The notes: generated by a model from the letters alone, not told the origin. DNA of 40,073 bases from Candidatus Dependentiae bacterium (GCA_013821315.1 JACDHA010000013.1:1-40073), one strand, 5' to 3'. Positions 26,635-35,470 are shown, counted from the stretch's first letter. Numbers and translations are program-made.

Positions 26635-28011
26635 ATGAAAAAAACGCCGATTTACTATCCACTTACCCTTACTAACACTCTTACAGGCAAACAAGAACTG
26701 TTTGTTCCTCAAAATTCACCTCAAGTATCACTGTATGTTTGTGGTATTACTCCTTATGATTACGCACATATCGGTCATGGGCGTTGCTATGTAACATTTG
26801 ATGTACTGTATCGCTTACTTTCATTTATAGGTTACCAAGTAACCTATTGTCGTAATTTTACCGATATTGACGATAAATTAATCTCTCGAGCAGAGCGGGA
26901 ATATAACGACGCATTTCAGTATACCATGATTGCGGAAAAATTTATAAATGCCTATCACCAAGATATGCAAGCTCTTAATTGTACAGCTCCCACTGTTGAA
27001 CCGCGAGTAACTGATCACATTCAGCATATAATTGATTTTATCTCTGGGCTCATAGAGCAAGAAGTAGCCTATGCAACTTCTGACGGGGTGTATTATAGTA
27101 TCTCAAGTTTTCCCGCTTATGGAAAACTGTCAAAGCGTAATCTAGCAGATCTTCAAGCAGGCGCTCGTGTGCAAATACGCGAAGAAAAACATAATCCGCT
27201 TGATTTTGCTTTATGGAAAAAAGCCGATGCCGCTACAGGGCCAACGTGGCAAAGTCCTTGGGGCGCAGGTAGGCCAGGCTGGCATATTGAATGTTCTGCC
27301 ATGGCTCAAGCTTATTTAGGAGCTACGCTTGATATTCATGCTGGCGGTATGGATCTTATCTTTCCTCATCACGAAAACGAACTAGCTCAATCAGAAGGGC
27401 TGAATCATACGCAATTTGCTCGCTATTGGATGCATAATGCTTTTGTGCAAATAAATAAAGAAAAGATGTCTAAATCTTTAGGCAACTTTATTACGTTGCG
27501 TGATATTTATACACGTTTTAATCCTATGGTACTGCGCTATTACTTTTTAAACAACCATTACCGTAATCCGCTAGACTTCTCAGTTGAAGATATTGAAGGT
27601 AGTGCTAAAAGCTATAATCGTTTAGCTAAAATTTTTCATACTATCCCCGTATATACAGGTCAAGATTTAGAAAAACTCTTACTTGTAGGGCTGCCTGAAA
27701 AACTTATGCAAGCTGTATGCGATGATCTTAATATAGCTAAATTTTTTGGTATTATATTTGATAATCTTAAAAATATTGCTGAGCCAGCTAATGTAATTGA
27801 AGCGACAGTAATTAAAACTATACTTGTAGAAGTATTAGGCTTAACTTTAGAGCCATTAGGCGAAAAAGAAGTAGTAATAACAGCTGAAATGCAGCAGCTT
27901 ATTAGAGAACGGCAAAACGCACGAGAAGCAAAAAATTGGGCTTTAGCCGACTCGCTAAGAGATAAGCTTAAAGAGTTAGGTTATGATTTACAAGATAAAA
28001 AACTAGATTAA
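26635..28011 (+). CDS. cysS: Cysteinyl-tRNA synthetase
   Basis: Charges tRNA-Cys with cysteine in the cytoplasm. Class I signatures are complete: HIGH at 45-48 in YDYAHIGHGR and KMSKS at 277-281. The zinc ligands of the family are visible: Cys36 (YVCGITPYD), Cys220 (WHIECSAMA), His245 and Glu249 (FPHHENELAQSEG). Length of 458 aa is typical. SD AGGAT precedes the ATG. A T-rich terminator directly follows, shared with the convergent thioredoxin gene. Confidence 0.97.
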   Translation: MKKTPIYYPLTLTNTLTGKQELFVPQNSPQVSLYVCGITPYDYAHIGHGRCYVTFDVLYRLLSFIGYQVTYCRNFTDIDDKLISRAEREYNDAFQYTMIAEKFINAYHQDMQALNCTAPTVEPRVTDHIQHIIDFISGLIEQEVAYATSDGVYYSISSFPAYGKLSKRNLADLQAGARVQIREEKHNPLDFALWKKADAATGPTWQSPWGAGRPGWHIECSAMAQAYLGATLDIHAGGMDLIFPHHENELAQSEGLNHTQFARYWMHNAFVQINKEKMSKSLGNFITLRDIYTRFNPMVLRYYFLNNHYRNPLDFSVEDIEGSAKSYNRLAKIFHTIPVYTGQDLEKLLLVGLPEKLMQAVCDDLNIAKFFGIIFDNLKNIAEPANVIEATVIKTILVEVLGLTLEPLGEKEVVITAEMQQLIRERQNAREAKNWALADSLRDKLKELGYDLQDKKLD

Positions 28012-28033
28012 ACTTTAGAGTAAAACAAGTAGT

Positions 28034-28062
28034 AAGAGCAGGCAGATCCTGCTCTTTTTTTT
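28034..28062 (+). terminator. Intrinsic terminator of cysS
   Basis: AAGAGCAGG (28034-28042), 5-nt loop, CCTGCTCTT (28048-28056), in a run of eight Ts that reaches the stop codon of the convergent thioredoxin gene. Confidence 0.87.
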
Positions 28063-28381
28063 AGCCAAGTAAATCTTCTATTTTTTCGCGAAGACCTTCT
28101 TTATCCATGCTACCAATCTCTTTACCTACTACTGCGCCATTTTTTACAAATATAAAAGTTGGTACTGAAGTTACACCATAATGAATAGCTACTTCACGTA
28201 CTTCATCAACGTTTAATTTTGCAAAAACATACGAAGCACCTAGCTCTTCTGCAAGCTCTTCAAAAAGAGGCATCATAACGCGGCAGGGACCACACCAAAT
28301 AGCGTACACATCAATTACTACAGGTTTTTTTGCTTCTTGAATTTCTTGCTGAAAGTTTTGTCTGTTAATACTTATGATCAT
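28061..28381 (-). CDS. trxA: Thioredoxin
   Basis: Cytoplasmic thiol-disulfide reductant. The 106-aa single domain has the active site WCGPC (Cys30, Cys33) in VYAIWCGPCRVMMP, the cis-proline loop SVPTF and the C-terminal helix. No signal peptide, so it acts in the cytosol. SD AAGGAACA precedes the ATG. It ends against the cysS terminator and is divergent from the Cache-domain gene. No thioredoxin reductase is in the window. Confidence 0.95.
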   Translation of the reverse strand: MIISINRQNFQQEIQEAKKPVVIDVYAIWCGPCRVMMPLFEELAEELGASYVFAKLNVDEVREVAIHYGVTSVPTFIFVKNGAVVGKEIGSMDKEGLREKIEDLLG

Positions 28382-28527
28382 ACTTGTTCCTTAATGCTAA
28401 AAAGATACCTATTTGTAGTCTACTTATTTATGATGAAAATACAAGACAAAGAAACTATTGCCCTTACTAGCAGAGGTTTCTTAAACTTGAAAGTAAGTAT
28501 ATTTTTATAACGTTAGGAGATTGGTCA

Positions 28528-30177
28528 ATGAACATACGTAGAGTGATAATCCTAGGTGTGCTGCTGCCCTTCTGTTCTTTTATGCAAGGTCAAGTAGAGC
28601 GAGTAGCGACAGCGAGCTTGCGTACAAATGCGCAACAAGAACAAGCAGAAATTCAACGTAAAGCAAAAGAAGTTAAAACGCTCGTAGTTAACGCTGCAAA
28701 GCACTTTAATGCTGTATTACTAGACACAGCATGTAAAGATTTTATTTATGATTCTAAATGGCGTAAGGGTGAACTGTTTGTTTTTGTTTTTGATAGCACC
28801 GGCGTCTGCCTTGCACATGGTGATGACTCAGAGCTTATTTGGAAAAGTATAGCAGGTACTAAAGGTATAGGTGGCAAGCGCCCCCTTATAAAAGATATGT
28901 TATCTGTTGGTCGCAAAGGTGGCAGATTAAGTTACTTGTGGGATAATGCCTTTAAATCAAGCTACCTAAAAGTAGTAAACAAAAACGGCATTGATTACGT
29001 TATAGGATCTGGTTTTTATCCTGAAAGTGACGAATACAGTACAGAAGAATTAGTTAAAATGGCAGTAGCTTATTTTAACCAAAATGGCAAAGAGGCTACT
29101 TTTGCTTTAATTAATAATCCCACTGGCCCTTTTGTTAAAGGTGACATTTATATGTTTGCTTACGACTTTAAAGGTATTTGTGTTGCTCATGGCAATAACG
29201 CAGCACTTGTAGGACAAAACTTAATTGATCAAGTTGATTCTCGGGGTAAAGCTATAACAAAAGCATTAATAACTACAGCACGTACCAGAAAAGGGAGCGG
29301 CTGGGTTGATTATACGTGGCTTAATGATTATAAGCGTGCGTATGTTGAACGTGTCGTTGATCCTAAAACAAAAAAGCCCTATCTTATTTCCGCTGGTTAT
29401 TACCCAAACATCAATTTAGCTACCACTAAAACGTTTGTAAATAGAGCTATAACTCATTTAAAGGCTGTTGGAGCGCGTGCTGCTTTTCAAGATTTTTCCA
29501 GCCAAGCGGGTAATTTTATAAGAGGTGGCTTAACTATTTTTGTGTATAATTTTGAGGGTAAATGTCTTGCAAATGGTGGGAATCCTGGCTTTGTAGGACA
29601 AAACCTTATCAAGCATACTGATCAAGAGGGTAAACTATATGTACAAGAAATAATTGAACGGGCACGCAAAGATGGCAAAGCTCTTGTATCGCTTATGGCT
29701 CAAAATACTCATGAACTAGCGTATGTTGAACGTATTGATGTTCCAGATGGTAAATTTGTTATAGGAGCAACATATCATCCTGATTCTAAGGCACAATCAG
29801 TACGAGCTTTAGTTGATAAGGCTATCGACTATTTACGTGATATACATAACAGCAAAGAGCAAGCATTTGGTATATTTAGTAATAAAGATTCAGAGTTCTA
29901 TCGTGGTGATCTTCAAATATTTGTCTATGATGCTAAAGGTACTCGTTTAGTAAATGGTACTCATATGGGTCAGATTTGGCGTAATTTTTTAAAAACTCCC
30001 GATGAAGCTGGTAAACCCATAGTTGCTGATATTATTGCAACAGGTGTTAACGGTGGTGGCTGGCTGGAATATGTTGTACGTAATGCACGTCGTCGCGTAT
30101 ACGTAAAAAGTATAGAAAAACCAACAGCTTTTGGTAGTCCACAACTGCTTGTGGTAGGCAGCGGCTACTTCTTATAA
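28528..30177 (+). CDS. Exported protein of four tandem Cache-like domains, no output domain
   Basis: After a signal peptide (IRRVIILGVLLPFCSFMQG) the chain consists of four repeats of ~125 residues (~48-165, 172-293, 299-418, 424-549). Each has a long helix ending VxxAxxxF, a block like KGDIYMFAYDFKGICVAHG, an N-L-I/GK block, a W-x-x-Y or similar strand, and a closing strand like PYLISAGYYP or LVVGSGYFL. This is the layout of single Cache domains, normally the small-molecule sensing part of chemoreceptors and kinases. Here there is no TM helix after the signal and no HAMP, kinase or MCP part. A soluble ligand-binding or scavenging role is inferred. SD TTAGGAG is strong; a terminator follows. 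Confidence 0.82.
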   Translation: MNIRRVIILGVLLPFCSFMQGQVERVATASLRTNAQQEQAEIQRKAKEVKTLVVNAAKHFNAVLLDTACKDFIYDSKWRKGELFVFVFDSTGVCLAHGDDSELIWKSIAGTKGIGGKRPLIKDMLSVGRKGGRLSYLWDNAFKSSYLKVVNKNGIDYVIGSGFYPESDEYSTEELVKMAVAYFNQNGKEATFALINNPTGPFVKGDIYMFAYDFKGICVAHGNNAALVGQNLIDQVDSRGKAITKALITTARTRKGSGWVDYTWLNDYKRAYVERVVDPKTKKPYLISAGYYPNINLATTKTFVNRAITHLKAVGARAAFQDFSSQAGNFIRGGLTIFVYNFEGKCLANGGNPGFVGQNLIKHTDQEGKLYVQEIIERARKDGKALVSLMAQNTHELAYVERIDVPDGKFVIGATYHPDSKAQSVRALVDKAIDYLRDIHNSKEQAFGIFSNKDSEFYRGDLQIFVYDAKGTRLVNGTHMGQIWRNFLKTPDEAGKPIVADIIATGVNGGGWLEYVVRNARRRVYVKSIEKPTAFGSPQLLVVGSGYFL

Positions 30178-30187
30178 TTTTTTTCTA

Positions 30188-30233
30188 GAAGAGCATGCAA
30201 GTTTCGTGTAAAGCTCGCATGCTCTTCTTTTTT
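30188..30233 (+). terminator. Intrinsic terminator of the Cache-domain gene
   Basis: GAAGAGCATGC (30188-30198) pairs with GCATGCTCTTC (30217-30227), then six Ts. Confidence 0.85.
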
Positions 30234-30325
30234 GTTTAACTATAAAAATAGTTTACTTTGGCTTCTTATGCTTTCTATACTCTATAGTGCAAGAATTTAC
30301 ACCATATATTGTATAACCAAAGGAT

Positions 30326-31333
30326 ATGATGGCACTGCGTAATTATCTATTTTTACTTTGTTTATTCTGTCAATGGCTATTTGCGCTTTCTACAGATGCT
30401 CCTAGTCTGTCTGAAGTTGAACTGCCTACATTGGCTAACATAGGCGGCCAGGTGCCAGAAGACATTCAGAGAGTTATCAACTATATCAAGTCTTTACATG
30501 TACCAGCGAAAGTTAAAAGCTCAACTGAGAGAATAAGAACTATTAACACCAGTATCTTGCTGTATGGTCCGCCAGGAACAGGTAAAACCACTTTAGCTCA
30601 AGTTATAGCTGGAGAATCTGGTTGTGCCTTTTTTTCTATACCGCTCCAAAGACTTTATAATAATTATTTAGGTACAGGGTCAAAAACTATCGAAGACACT
30701 TTTATTGCTGCTCGTAGTTTAGGTAAACCAGCGGTGATTTTTTGCGATGAAATAGATACTTTATGCCATGACGGCGATAGAAAGCAAAGAAGCGACGAAG
30801 TTAATACTGCTTTTGATACACTGCTCATTGAAATAGAAAAATGCAATAAAAGTAAAGAGAGATCGATTCTGTTTATTGGCGCAACAAATAGAATACAGAA
30901 TATTGATCCAGCTGTTGCAAGTAGGTTAGGTACAAAAATAGCTGTCGGACTGCCAGATTTCACGCAACGATATCATGTTTTTCGGCATTGTCTAAAAGAA
31001 AAGAACATACCATTGTGCCCTTTTGTTGTGTGTGAGATAGTAGAAGAAATGGAGGGCTTTAGCAACCGAGATATTGTTAATTATATAGACAATGTTAATG
31101 GAATTCCTGTAGACACCTTAAAAGCAGTTCATTTTAGACAGACTTTTATTAAATTTAAAGCCGATCACCAGAGTACTTTAAAAAAAGATACATTATCATC
31201 GTTTGATACTTGTGTGCACTGGGCAAAAAAAGGGCTAAGTGTAGCACAGTTAGCATTATCAGGATTTTTGATTTTTAAGGGCGCTAAAAATAGTACTGTA
31301 ATTCTTCAGGAGGCTAAGCATGTTGTTAGTTAA
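30326..31333 (+). CDS. AAA+ ATPase with signal peptide, first gene of a five-gene operon
   Basis: A classical AAA module related to the FtsH/VPS4-type clade: Walker A GPPGTGKT (81-88), Walker B VIFCDEID (137-144), sensor 1 in GATNR (Asn188) and the second-region-of-homology arginine in DPAVASRLG (Arg200). It is preceded by a clear signal or anchor (MALRNYLFLLCLFCQWLFALS) and ends with a moderately hydrophobic segment (~303-320). AAA ATPases need cytosolic ATP, so export is unusual; an N-terminal anchor with the ATPase facing the cytosol, or delivery into a host, are the alternatives. No protease domain. AGGA fits the second ATG (30329) better than the first. The next gene starts inside this one. 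Confidence 0.85.
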   Translation: MMALRNYLFLLCLFCQWLFALSTDAPSLSEVELPTLANIGGQVPEDIQRVINYIKSLHVPAKVKSSTERIRTINTSILLYGPPGTGKTTLAQVIAGESGCAFFSIPLQRLYNNYLGTGSKTIEDTFIAARSLGKPAVIFCDEIDTLCHDGDRKQRSDEVNTAFDTLLIEIEKCNKSKERSILFIGATNRIQNIDPAVASRLGTKIAVGLPDFTQRYHVFRHCLKEKNIPLCPFVVCEIVEEMEGFSNRDIVNYIDNVNGIPVDTLKAVHFRQTFIKFKADHQSTLKKDTLSSFDTCVHWAKKGLSVAQLALSGFLIFKGAKNSTVILQEAKHVVS

Positions 31334-31607
31334 GCACATAATTTTTTTAAGTACTCTACTACTTAACTTTTCTTTTTCTGCTGCTATATTCAAAGCAACT
31401 GGCGGGGTTACTACTCATCAAGTATCAGTGGAAGAATATAAAAATAAAGCTGTTGATAAACAAGTAGTAATTTATTCTAAAGAACCTCAAGACACTAAAA
31501 AAATAGTGCCTAAAAAGCAAACCGCACAGTGCTGTAGAAGATTAGTATTTACTCTGTTAGGAGTAGCCAATTTAATTATGGGTTTAATGGGTATTTCTCA
31601 GTGGTAA
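31320..31607 (+). CDS. Small membrane protein of the AAA+ operon (95 aa)
   Basis: Overlaps the AAA+ gene by 14 nt; its CAGGAGG SD lies inside the AAA+ coding end at ideal spacing, so translation is coupled. It has an N-terminal signal or TM segment (IIFLSTLLLNFSFSAAIF), a hydrophilic middle with VVIYSKEPQD, a CC pair (AQCCRRL) and a second TM helix at the C-terminus (VFTLLGVANLIMGLMGI). Probably a membrane partner of the ATPase. No family recognised. Confidence 0.75.
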   Translation: MLLVKHIIFLSTLLLNFSFSAAIFKATGGVTTHQVSVEEYKNKAVDKQVVIYSKEPQDTKKIVPKKQTAQCCRRLVFTLLGVANLIMGLMGISQW

Positions 31608-31632
31608 ACTTTTAACGAGGGCTTGCTAGGAT

Positions 31633-32523
31633 ATGGTACACTTGTTTCGTAAATGGAAACTTATTTGTCTTATAGTTAGCTTTGCTGTGTTACCGTTGCT
31701 TCCTATGTCGATGCTCCTTGAAAGAGTAGTGCCTTTAGTATTAGAGCGCAGTGAAGCTTTAAGTTTTGCTATTACACGAGTTGCAACAGCATTAGGTCTT
31801 TTAACCATTAAATTAGGTAGTGAAAGCGTTAATCATACAAGTAAAAAAACTTCTAAGAGCAGTAACTACTTCGATGAGCTTTTGCCTTCTCCGTTGTTTT
31901 TTTTGCAAGAACAATTAAAAGAAATAACAAAGCAGCAGCATGTTAGCAACAAAAGCAAAAACAAAAAAGAAGATCCTAAAGGTATTAGTGGAGCTACATC
32001 AATTGTTGCTGGTGCATTAGCTACTAAATTTAAAGAAGAATGCAAAAAACATAAACACTATTTTATAAGTAAATTAACTGAAAACAAACTTGTTCTCGAT
32101 AAGATTGCTCAAGATATTGGTATAAAAATAAAAAGTATTAACCTAGAACATATATTTAAACCAACTAGTATACTAGGTGATACTAAGCTTGCAGGTGGTC
32201 ATGCAGTTCAACTTCAACAGTTTGCTATTAAAAAAATAATAACTGGAACTGATCCAGAGAACAAATGTTATAGCGCTTTAATAAGTGTAGCAAGTAAAAC
32301 TAGCCAGTTAGTGGTTGATACTAAATCCCAATTTCCCTCTAGTTGGGATGCCAAAAAGATTATAGATGTTTTTTTTAAGTGTGCTGAAACAACCAAGCTT
32401 TTCAGAAGAGAATCAAATGGTGTTTGGTTGATTATACATGACACCTCTCAACAGGCCTACAGACTATTTTTAGACAATAAGGGAATCATTAAGACTTTCT
32501 TTCCTCAGGTGCTACGTGTATAG
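31633..32523 (+). CDS. Exported protein with possible EndoU-like nuclease domain (296 aa)
   Basis: A hydrophobic N-terminus (~8-32) indicates export or anchoring. A Lys/Ser-rich linker (~66-118) and helical part follow. From ~168 the sequence reads LEHIFKPTSI..LAGGHAVQL and ends NKGIIKTFFPQ. That order (a HIF block, a GGH block ~15 residues on, a closing G-I-I-K-T-F-P strand) resembles the bacterial EndoU RNase toxin domain, in which two histidines (here His173 and His190) act in catalysis. The call is tentative, made by eye. Overlaps the next gene by 8 nt. If correct, this is the toxin-like component of the operon. Confidence 0.6.
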   Translation: MVHLFRKWKLICLIVSFAVLPLLPMSMLLERVVPLVLERSEALSFAITRVATALGLLTIKLGSESVNHTSKKTSKSSNYFDELLPSPLFFLQEQLKEITKQQHVSNKSKNKKEDPKGISGATSIVAGALATKFKEECKKHKHYFISKLTENKLVLDKIAQDIGIKIKSINLEHIFKPTSILGDTKLAGGHAVQLQQFAIKKIITGTDPENKCYSALISVASKTSQLVVDTKSQFPSSWDAKKIIDVFFKCAETTKLFRRESNGVWLIIHDTSQQAYRLFLDNKGIIKTFFPQVLRV

Positions 32524-32905
32524 CATATGTATTGAGTATATAAAAGCTCAAAATATATACCGACTTGTACCAGAAGATTATAGTGATAATAAGTTGTTTC
32601 CTTTAGCTCAGTTATTTGATGAAGTTGTTTGGTCTAATTGGACTCAAGATTTTGAACAGTTTTTGTTTGATGATACTGCAGCCACGTATGGATCGAATGA
32701 ATCGCATGTTCAAAAAAAAGAAGATAAGCTGTTAATCTACCCCTTTAGCGGTAAACACTTTGCTGTCTCAAAAAGAGCTTTTTATAGTTTATTTACAGAG
32801 CTTAAACAAGCATTTGCGGTTAAAACTACGTTACTTACTGTGTCATGGGACGGACAAAAATTTATGGTAGAAAAACATACAGGTATGGAAAAAATACATG
32901 AATAA
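32516..32905 (+). CDS. Unknown 129-aa protein of the AAA+ operon
   Basis: Starts at GTG 32516, overlapping the previous gene by 8 nt; no in-frame ATG lies nearby and CAGGTG is just upstream. It has no signal peptide, unlike its neighbours, is acidic in the middle (FDEVVWSNWTQDFEQFLFDD) and ends with mixed strands and helices. A small cytosolic protein directly after a putative toxin could be an immunity protein; this rests only on position and size. Overlaps the next gene by 8 nt (ATGAATAA). Confidence 0.7.
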   Translation: MYSICIEYIKAQNIYRLVPEDYSDNKLFPLAQLFDEVVWSNWTQDFEQFLFDDTAATYGSNESHVQKKEDKLLIYPFSGKHFAVSKRAFYSLFTELKQAFAVKTTLLTVSWDGQKFMVEKHTGMEKIHE

Positions 32906-34241
32906 CTACAGTATTAAAACAACGGGTTTTACTCTACTATTAGCGATAATTTCTAGAGATACGACGTATAGTTATCAAGTGCAGTCTATTTCATGGTCGC
33001 CATGCAAATATCTAACTATTAAAGAGTTAATAAGTGTAACAGAAAATAGGTCATTAGAGTTAGCTGAACATAACCGCATACTAGATGCTCTTTATGAAGA
33101 ACAGTTAGCTTCTCTTTTAGAGATTAAACAAGAGTGGCTGAGCAGTTATACACATAAAATTAAACAGGTAGATGCTAAAAATGTACTGTACGCAAAAGCT
33201 ATTGATACAGTAGTGAGTTATTGCAAGCAATTTAAATTTAAACAAGCGCTACAGGTAATCGAAAAATATACACACGATTTAAGAAGTATGCATGGTGTAC
33301 AGCGCTCAATTAATGCCCTTCGCCAACTGTATAGTGATTGTTATGCTGACGTGTTTGATAGCTATGGTGTACCCATTGTCTGTGCTTTTGATAGTTTATA
33401 CGAAAAGCTACTTGAAACTGAAAAAATAGCTTTACTGCATGATAACGCTCAGTTGAAAAATTTTATTCTTAACCTCGCATTACGTTACAAAATAAAAAAG
33501 CAACTCATGCAACTACTCTCTATTGAATTTCCTCTAGATAAAGAAGTTGATAAAGTGTTCTATCGTTGGATTGATAGCGGCCTTACACTGTTTAGTGGTA
33601 TAAGCTTAACAGCATCATTTACTGATACTCAACAAGATACTCAGTGGCAAAGGGCTATCTATCGAGCTTTTTATACCTCTCAAGGTGTTTTTAAACTGCT
33701 TTCATATGATGCAGAATTATATAAAGATTTAGCTTGGCCTGCAGAACTAGCACAAAATACAGAGTTGCGTTATGAGCTTAATAAGTTACTTATGATAGTA
33801 CCTGATGCAGAAACCAGGTTTGCTGTAAGACAAGCTTTCAAGTATTTATCTCAAGCAAGTAAAACACCAGAAAGTTCAGATTTTTGTACTAGTTACCGTA
33901 AATTAGCTAAACGTATACGGCATACTATTACTCATGTACGGCCATGTAAAGAAATACTTACATGCCCTGATATGTGTAGAGACTATAAAGACATGCAACA
34001 ACAAGTAGCTCATCAAGCTCTTATAGAGTTTGCTTTACAAGAGCTTGTACCTGGTGTTCCAGAAACATGCTCAGATGAACATGAAAACTGTGTTGCTCAG
34101 CTTATGACCGATCGAGTAGCGGTTATTGAACAGTTACTTACACAAAACGACAAACATACATCTAACTATGTGCTTGATGCTATTGAACAACTTAACAAGT
34201 TAGTGGATCAAGCTTTTGCTCAAGCAAAAAAGGCCAAGTAA
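32898..34241 (+). CDS. Exported all-helical protein, last gene of the AAA+ operon (447 aa)
   Basis: The N-terminus is weakly signal-like (MNNYSIKTTGFTLLLAIIS). The rest is predicted helical, with heptad-like stretches (LAEHNRILDALYEEQLASLL) and eight-plus cysteines, some paired (PCKEILTCPDMC). No enzyme motif or known domain is recognised. Translation is coupled to the previous gene by an 8-nt overlap. Likely an adaptor or substrate for the operon, by context only. Confidence 0.75.
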   Translation: MNNYSIKTTGFTLLLAIISRDTTYSYQVQSISWSPCKYLTIKELISVTENRSLELAEHNRILDALYEEQLASLLEIKQEWLSSYTHKIKQVDAKNVLYAKAIDTVVSYCKQFKFKQALQVIEKYTHDLRSMHGVQRSINALRQLYSDCYADVFDSYGVPIVCAFDSLYEKLLETEKIALLHDNAQLKNFILNLALRYKIKKQLMQLLSIEFPLDKEVDKVFYRWIDSGLTLFSGISLTASFTDTQQDTQWQRAIYRAFYTSQGVFKLLSYDAELYKDLAWPAELAQNTELRYELNKLLMIVPDAETRFAVRQAFKYLSQASKTPESSDFCTSYRKLAKRIRHTITHVRPCKEILTCPDMCRDYKDMQQQVAHQALIEFALQELVPGVPETCSDEHENCVAQLMTDRVAVIEQLLTQNDKHTSNYVLDAIEQLNKLVDQAFAQAKKAK

Positions 34242-34298
34242 GCGTAGAATGATCCAAGTGAGCGTCGAAAACTAAGAAATGATCAATCAAATGCCAAA

Positions 34299-34380
34299 GG
34301 GCTACATTCACCTGACTTATGATCAAAGGTGCCAGATTTATGTACTTTTGATCATAGGAATTAGTCAAATGCTGTAGCCC
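34299..34380. repeat. Nested inverted repeats
   Basis: Outer arms GGGCTACA (34299-34306) and TGTAGCCC (34373-34380); inner arms ATGATCAAA (34319-34327) and TTTGATCAT (34347-34355). They lie just after the AAA+ operon and may form a cruciform-like RNA or DNA structure. No T-run follows. Confidence 0.6.
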
Positions 34381-34495
34381 ACGGTAAACTGATAGTTTGC
34401 TGTGAGAAATATAAATAACGTAGCGAATTATTAGTTTGTTGTTCTGAAGGCTCTACCTTTGGGGAGCAATCATACATAAGGTTAAGCAACGAAGG
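34340..34495 (-). pseudogene. Decayed fragment of the lipoprotein gene at 35525-36154
   Basis: Bases 34371-34433 match 35823-35885 with few changes (GCTGTGAGAAATATAAATAA is shared exactly). Bases ~34434-34494 match 35988-36048 (GTTGTTCTGAAGG, GAGCAATCA). About 100 nt between the two blocks are missing, and the frame is destroyed. Weaker similarity may extend left to ~34340. Confidence 0.8.
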
Positions 34496-34585
34496 GTTTA
34501 GATAAATTCAATTTTACTTTGTTTTATGTATATGCAAACTTACAAGGTAAGATTTAAATAATTTATATGTTATCAGGAGATTGAT

Positions 34586-35425
34586 ATGAAAAGTGGTTTG
34601 TTGTTAGCTCTAGCTTTAACTTCTAGTGGCTGTGTTGCAATGTATGAAGAAATGCTGTTACCGTTAGTTTCAGATACGTTAATAGTAATTGATCAAGGAG
34701 CAAGGTTAGCTGAACAATCACAAAAGCTGAGAAATAAAATAGAAGAAAAACTTAAGGATATGCATGTGGATCTGAATGCTAAATTAGATAGCTGTCATGA
34801 TCAGCCGTTGTTAGAATGTGCCAGTAAGTGTGAACTTAACGATTTACTAGAATTATTATTAAAACGTGATGCAAATCCTAATATTGTGCATTTGATTTTT
34901 GATTATACTCCTTTACATAAGACATGTTCAACTCCTAATCCAGAGGGAGCTTTGCTACTTCTACAGCATGGAGCAAAAGTTGATCACCGCTCTACAAGCA
35001 TAAACTCTTGTTATGATATGACTCCTTTAGCTTTAGCTGCAAAAAATGGGTATAGTTCCATGGTTGAACTTTTTCTTAAACATGAAGCAAATCCTAATAG
35101 TAGTAGTACTAATGACGGATTAACCCCTTTAATGTATGCACTAGAAGCTGCTAAGACTAAACCTGAAGTGAGTAAGGATAGTATCAAAATGCTCTTGTTT
35201 TATGGAGCGGATCCTTTTAAGGTTAATAAGTTAGGATATAGTGCAATTGATTTAGCTAAAAAACAAAACATGCCAGACTTAGTAAAACTATTAGAAAACG
35301 CTGGGAAAAATTTAAGATTAATGTTAACTAAACTACTTAGTCGCGGAGGCACCCCATTTAATACCAATATAGCTAGTATTATTGCTCATCATTGCTATAC
35401 CTATACAACTCCTGACGTAATTTAA
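34586..35425 (+). CDS. Exported ankyrin-repeat protein, possible lipoprotein (279 aa)
   Basis: The N-terminus MKSGLLLALALTSSGCVAM is signal-like; SSGC could serve as a lipobox, though Leu is not at -3. A helical segment (~35-65) precedes about four ankyrin repeats (YTPLHKTC, MTPLALAAKNG, LTPLMYAL, YSAIDLAKKQ). The C-terminal ~45 residues (LLSRGGTPFNTNIASIIAHH) are non-repeat. Flanked by a relic and the intact copy of the same lipoprotein gene, suggesting the ankyrin gene arrived or was duplicated together with neighbouring DNA. Confidence 0.87.
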   Translation: MKSGLLLALALTSSGCVAMYEEMLLPLVSDTLIVIDQGARLAEQSQKLRNKIEEKLKDMHVDLNAKLDSCHDQPLLECASKCELNDLLELLLKRDANPNIVHLIFDYTPLHKTCSTPNPEGALLLLQHGAKVDHRSTSINSCYDMTPLALAAKNGYSSMVELFLKHEANPNSSSTNDGLTPLMYALEAAKTKPEVSKDSIKMLLFYGADPFKVNKLGYSAIDLAKKQNMPDLVKLLENAGKNLRLMLTKLLSRGGTPFNTNIASIIAHHCYTYTTPDVI

Positions 35426-35470
35426 TTAAAGCGCTAGGGCGCTAGACTTAGTAACTAAGAAATTGTTTAT

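Larger units (their letters stand above)
34242..34585. other. Intergenic region with nested inverted repeats and a gene relic
   Basis: This 344-nt gap holds nested inverted repeats (34299-34380), a decayed fragment of the lipoprotein gene found intact at 35525-36154 (34340-34495), and the leader of the next ankyrin gene with TCAGGAG as SD. Confidence 0.7.
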
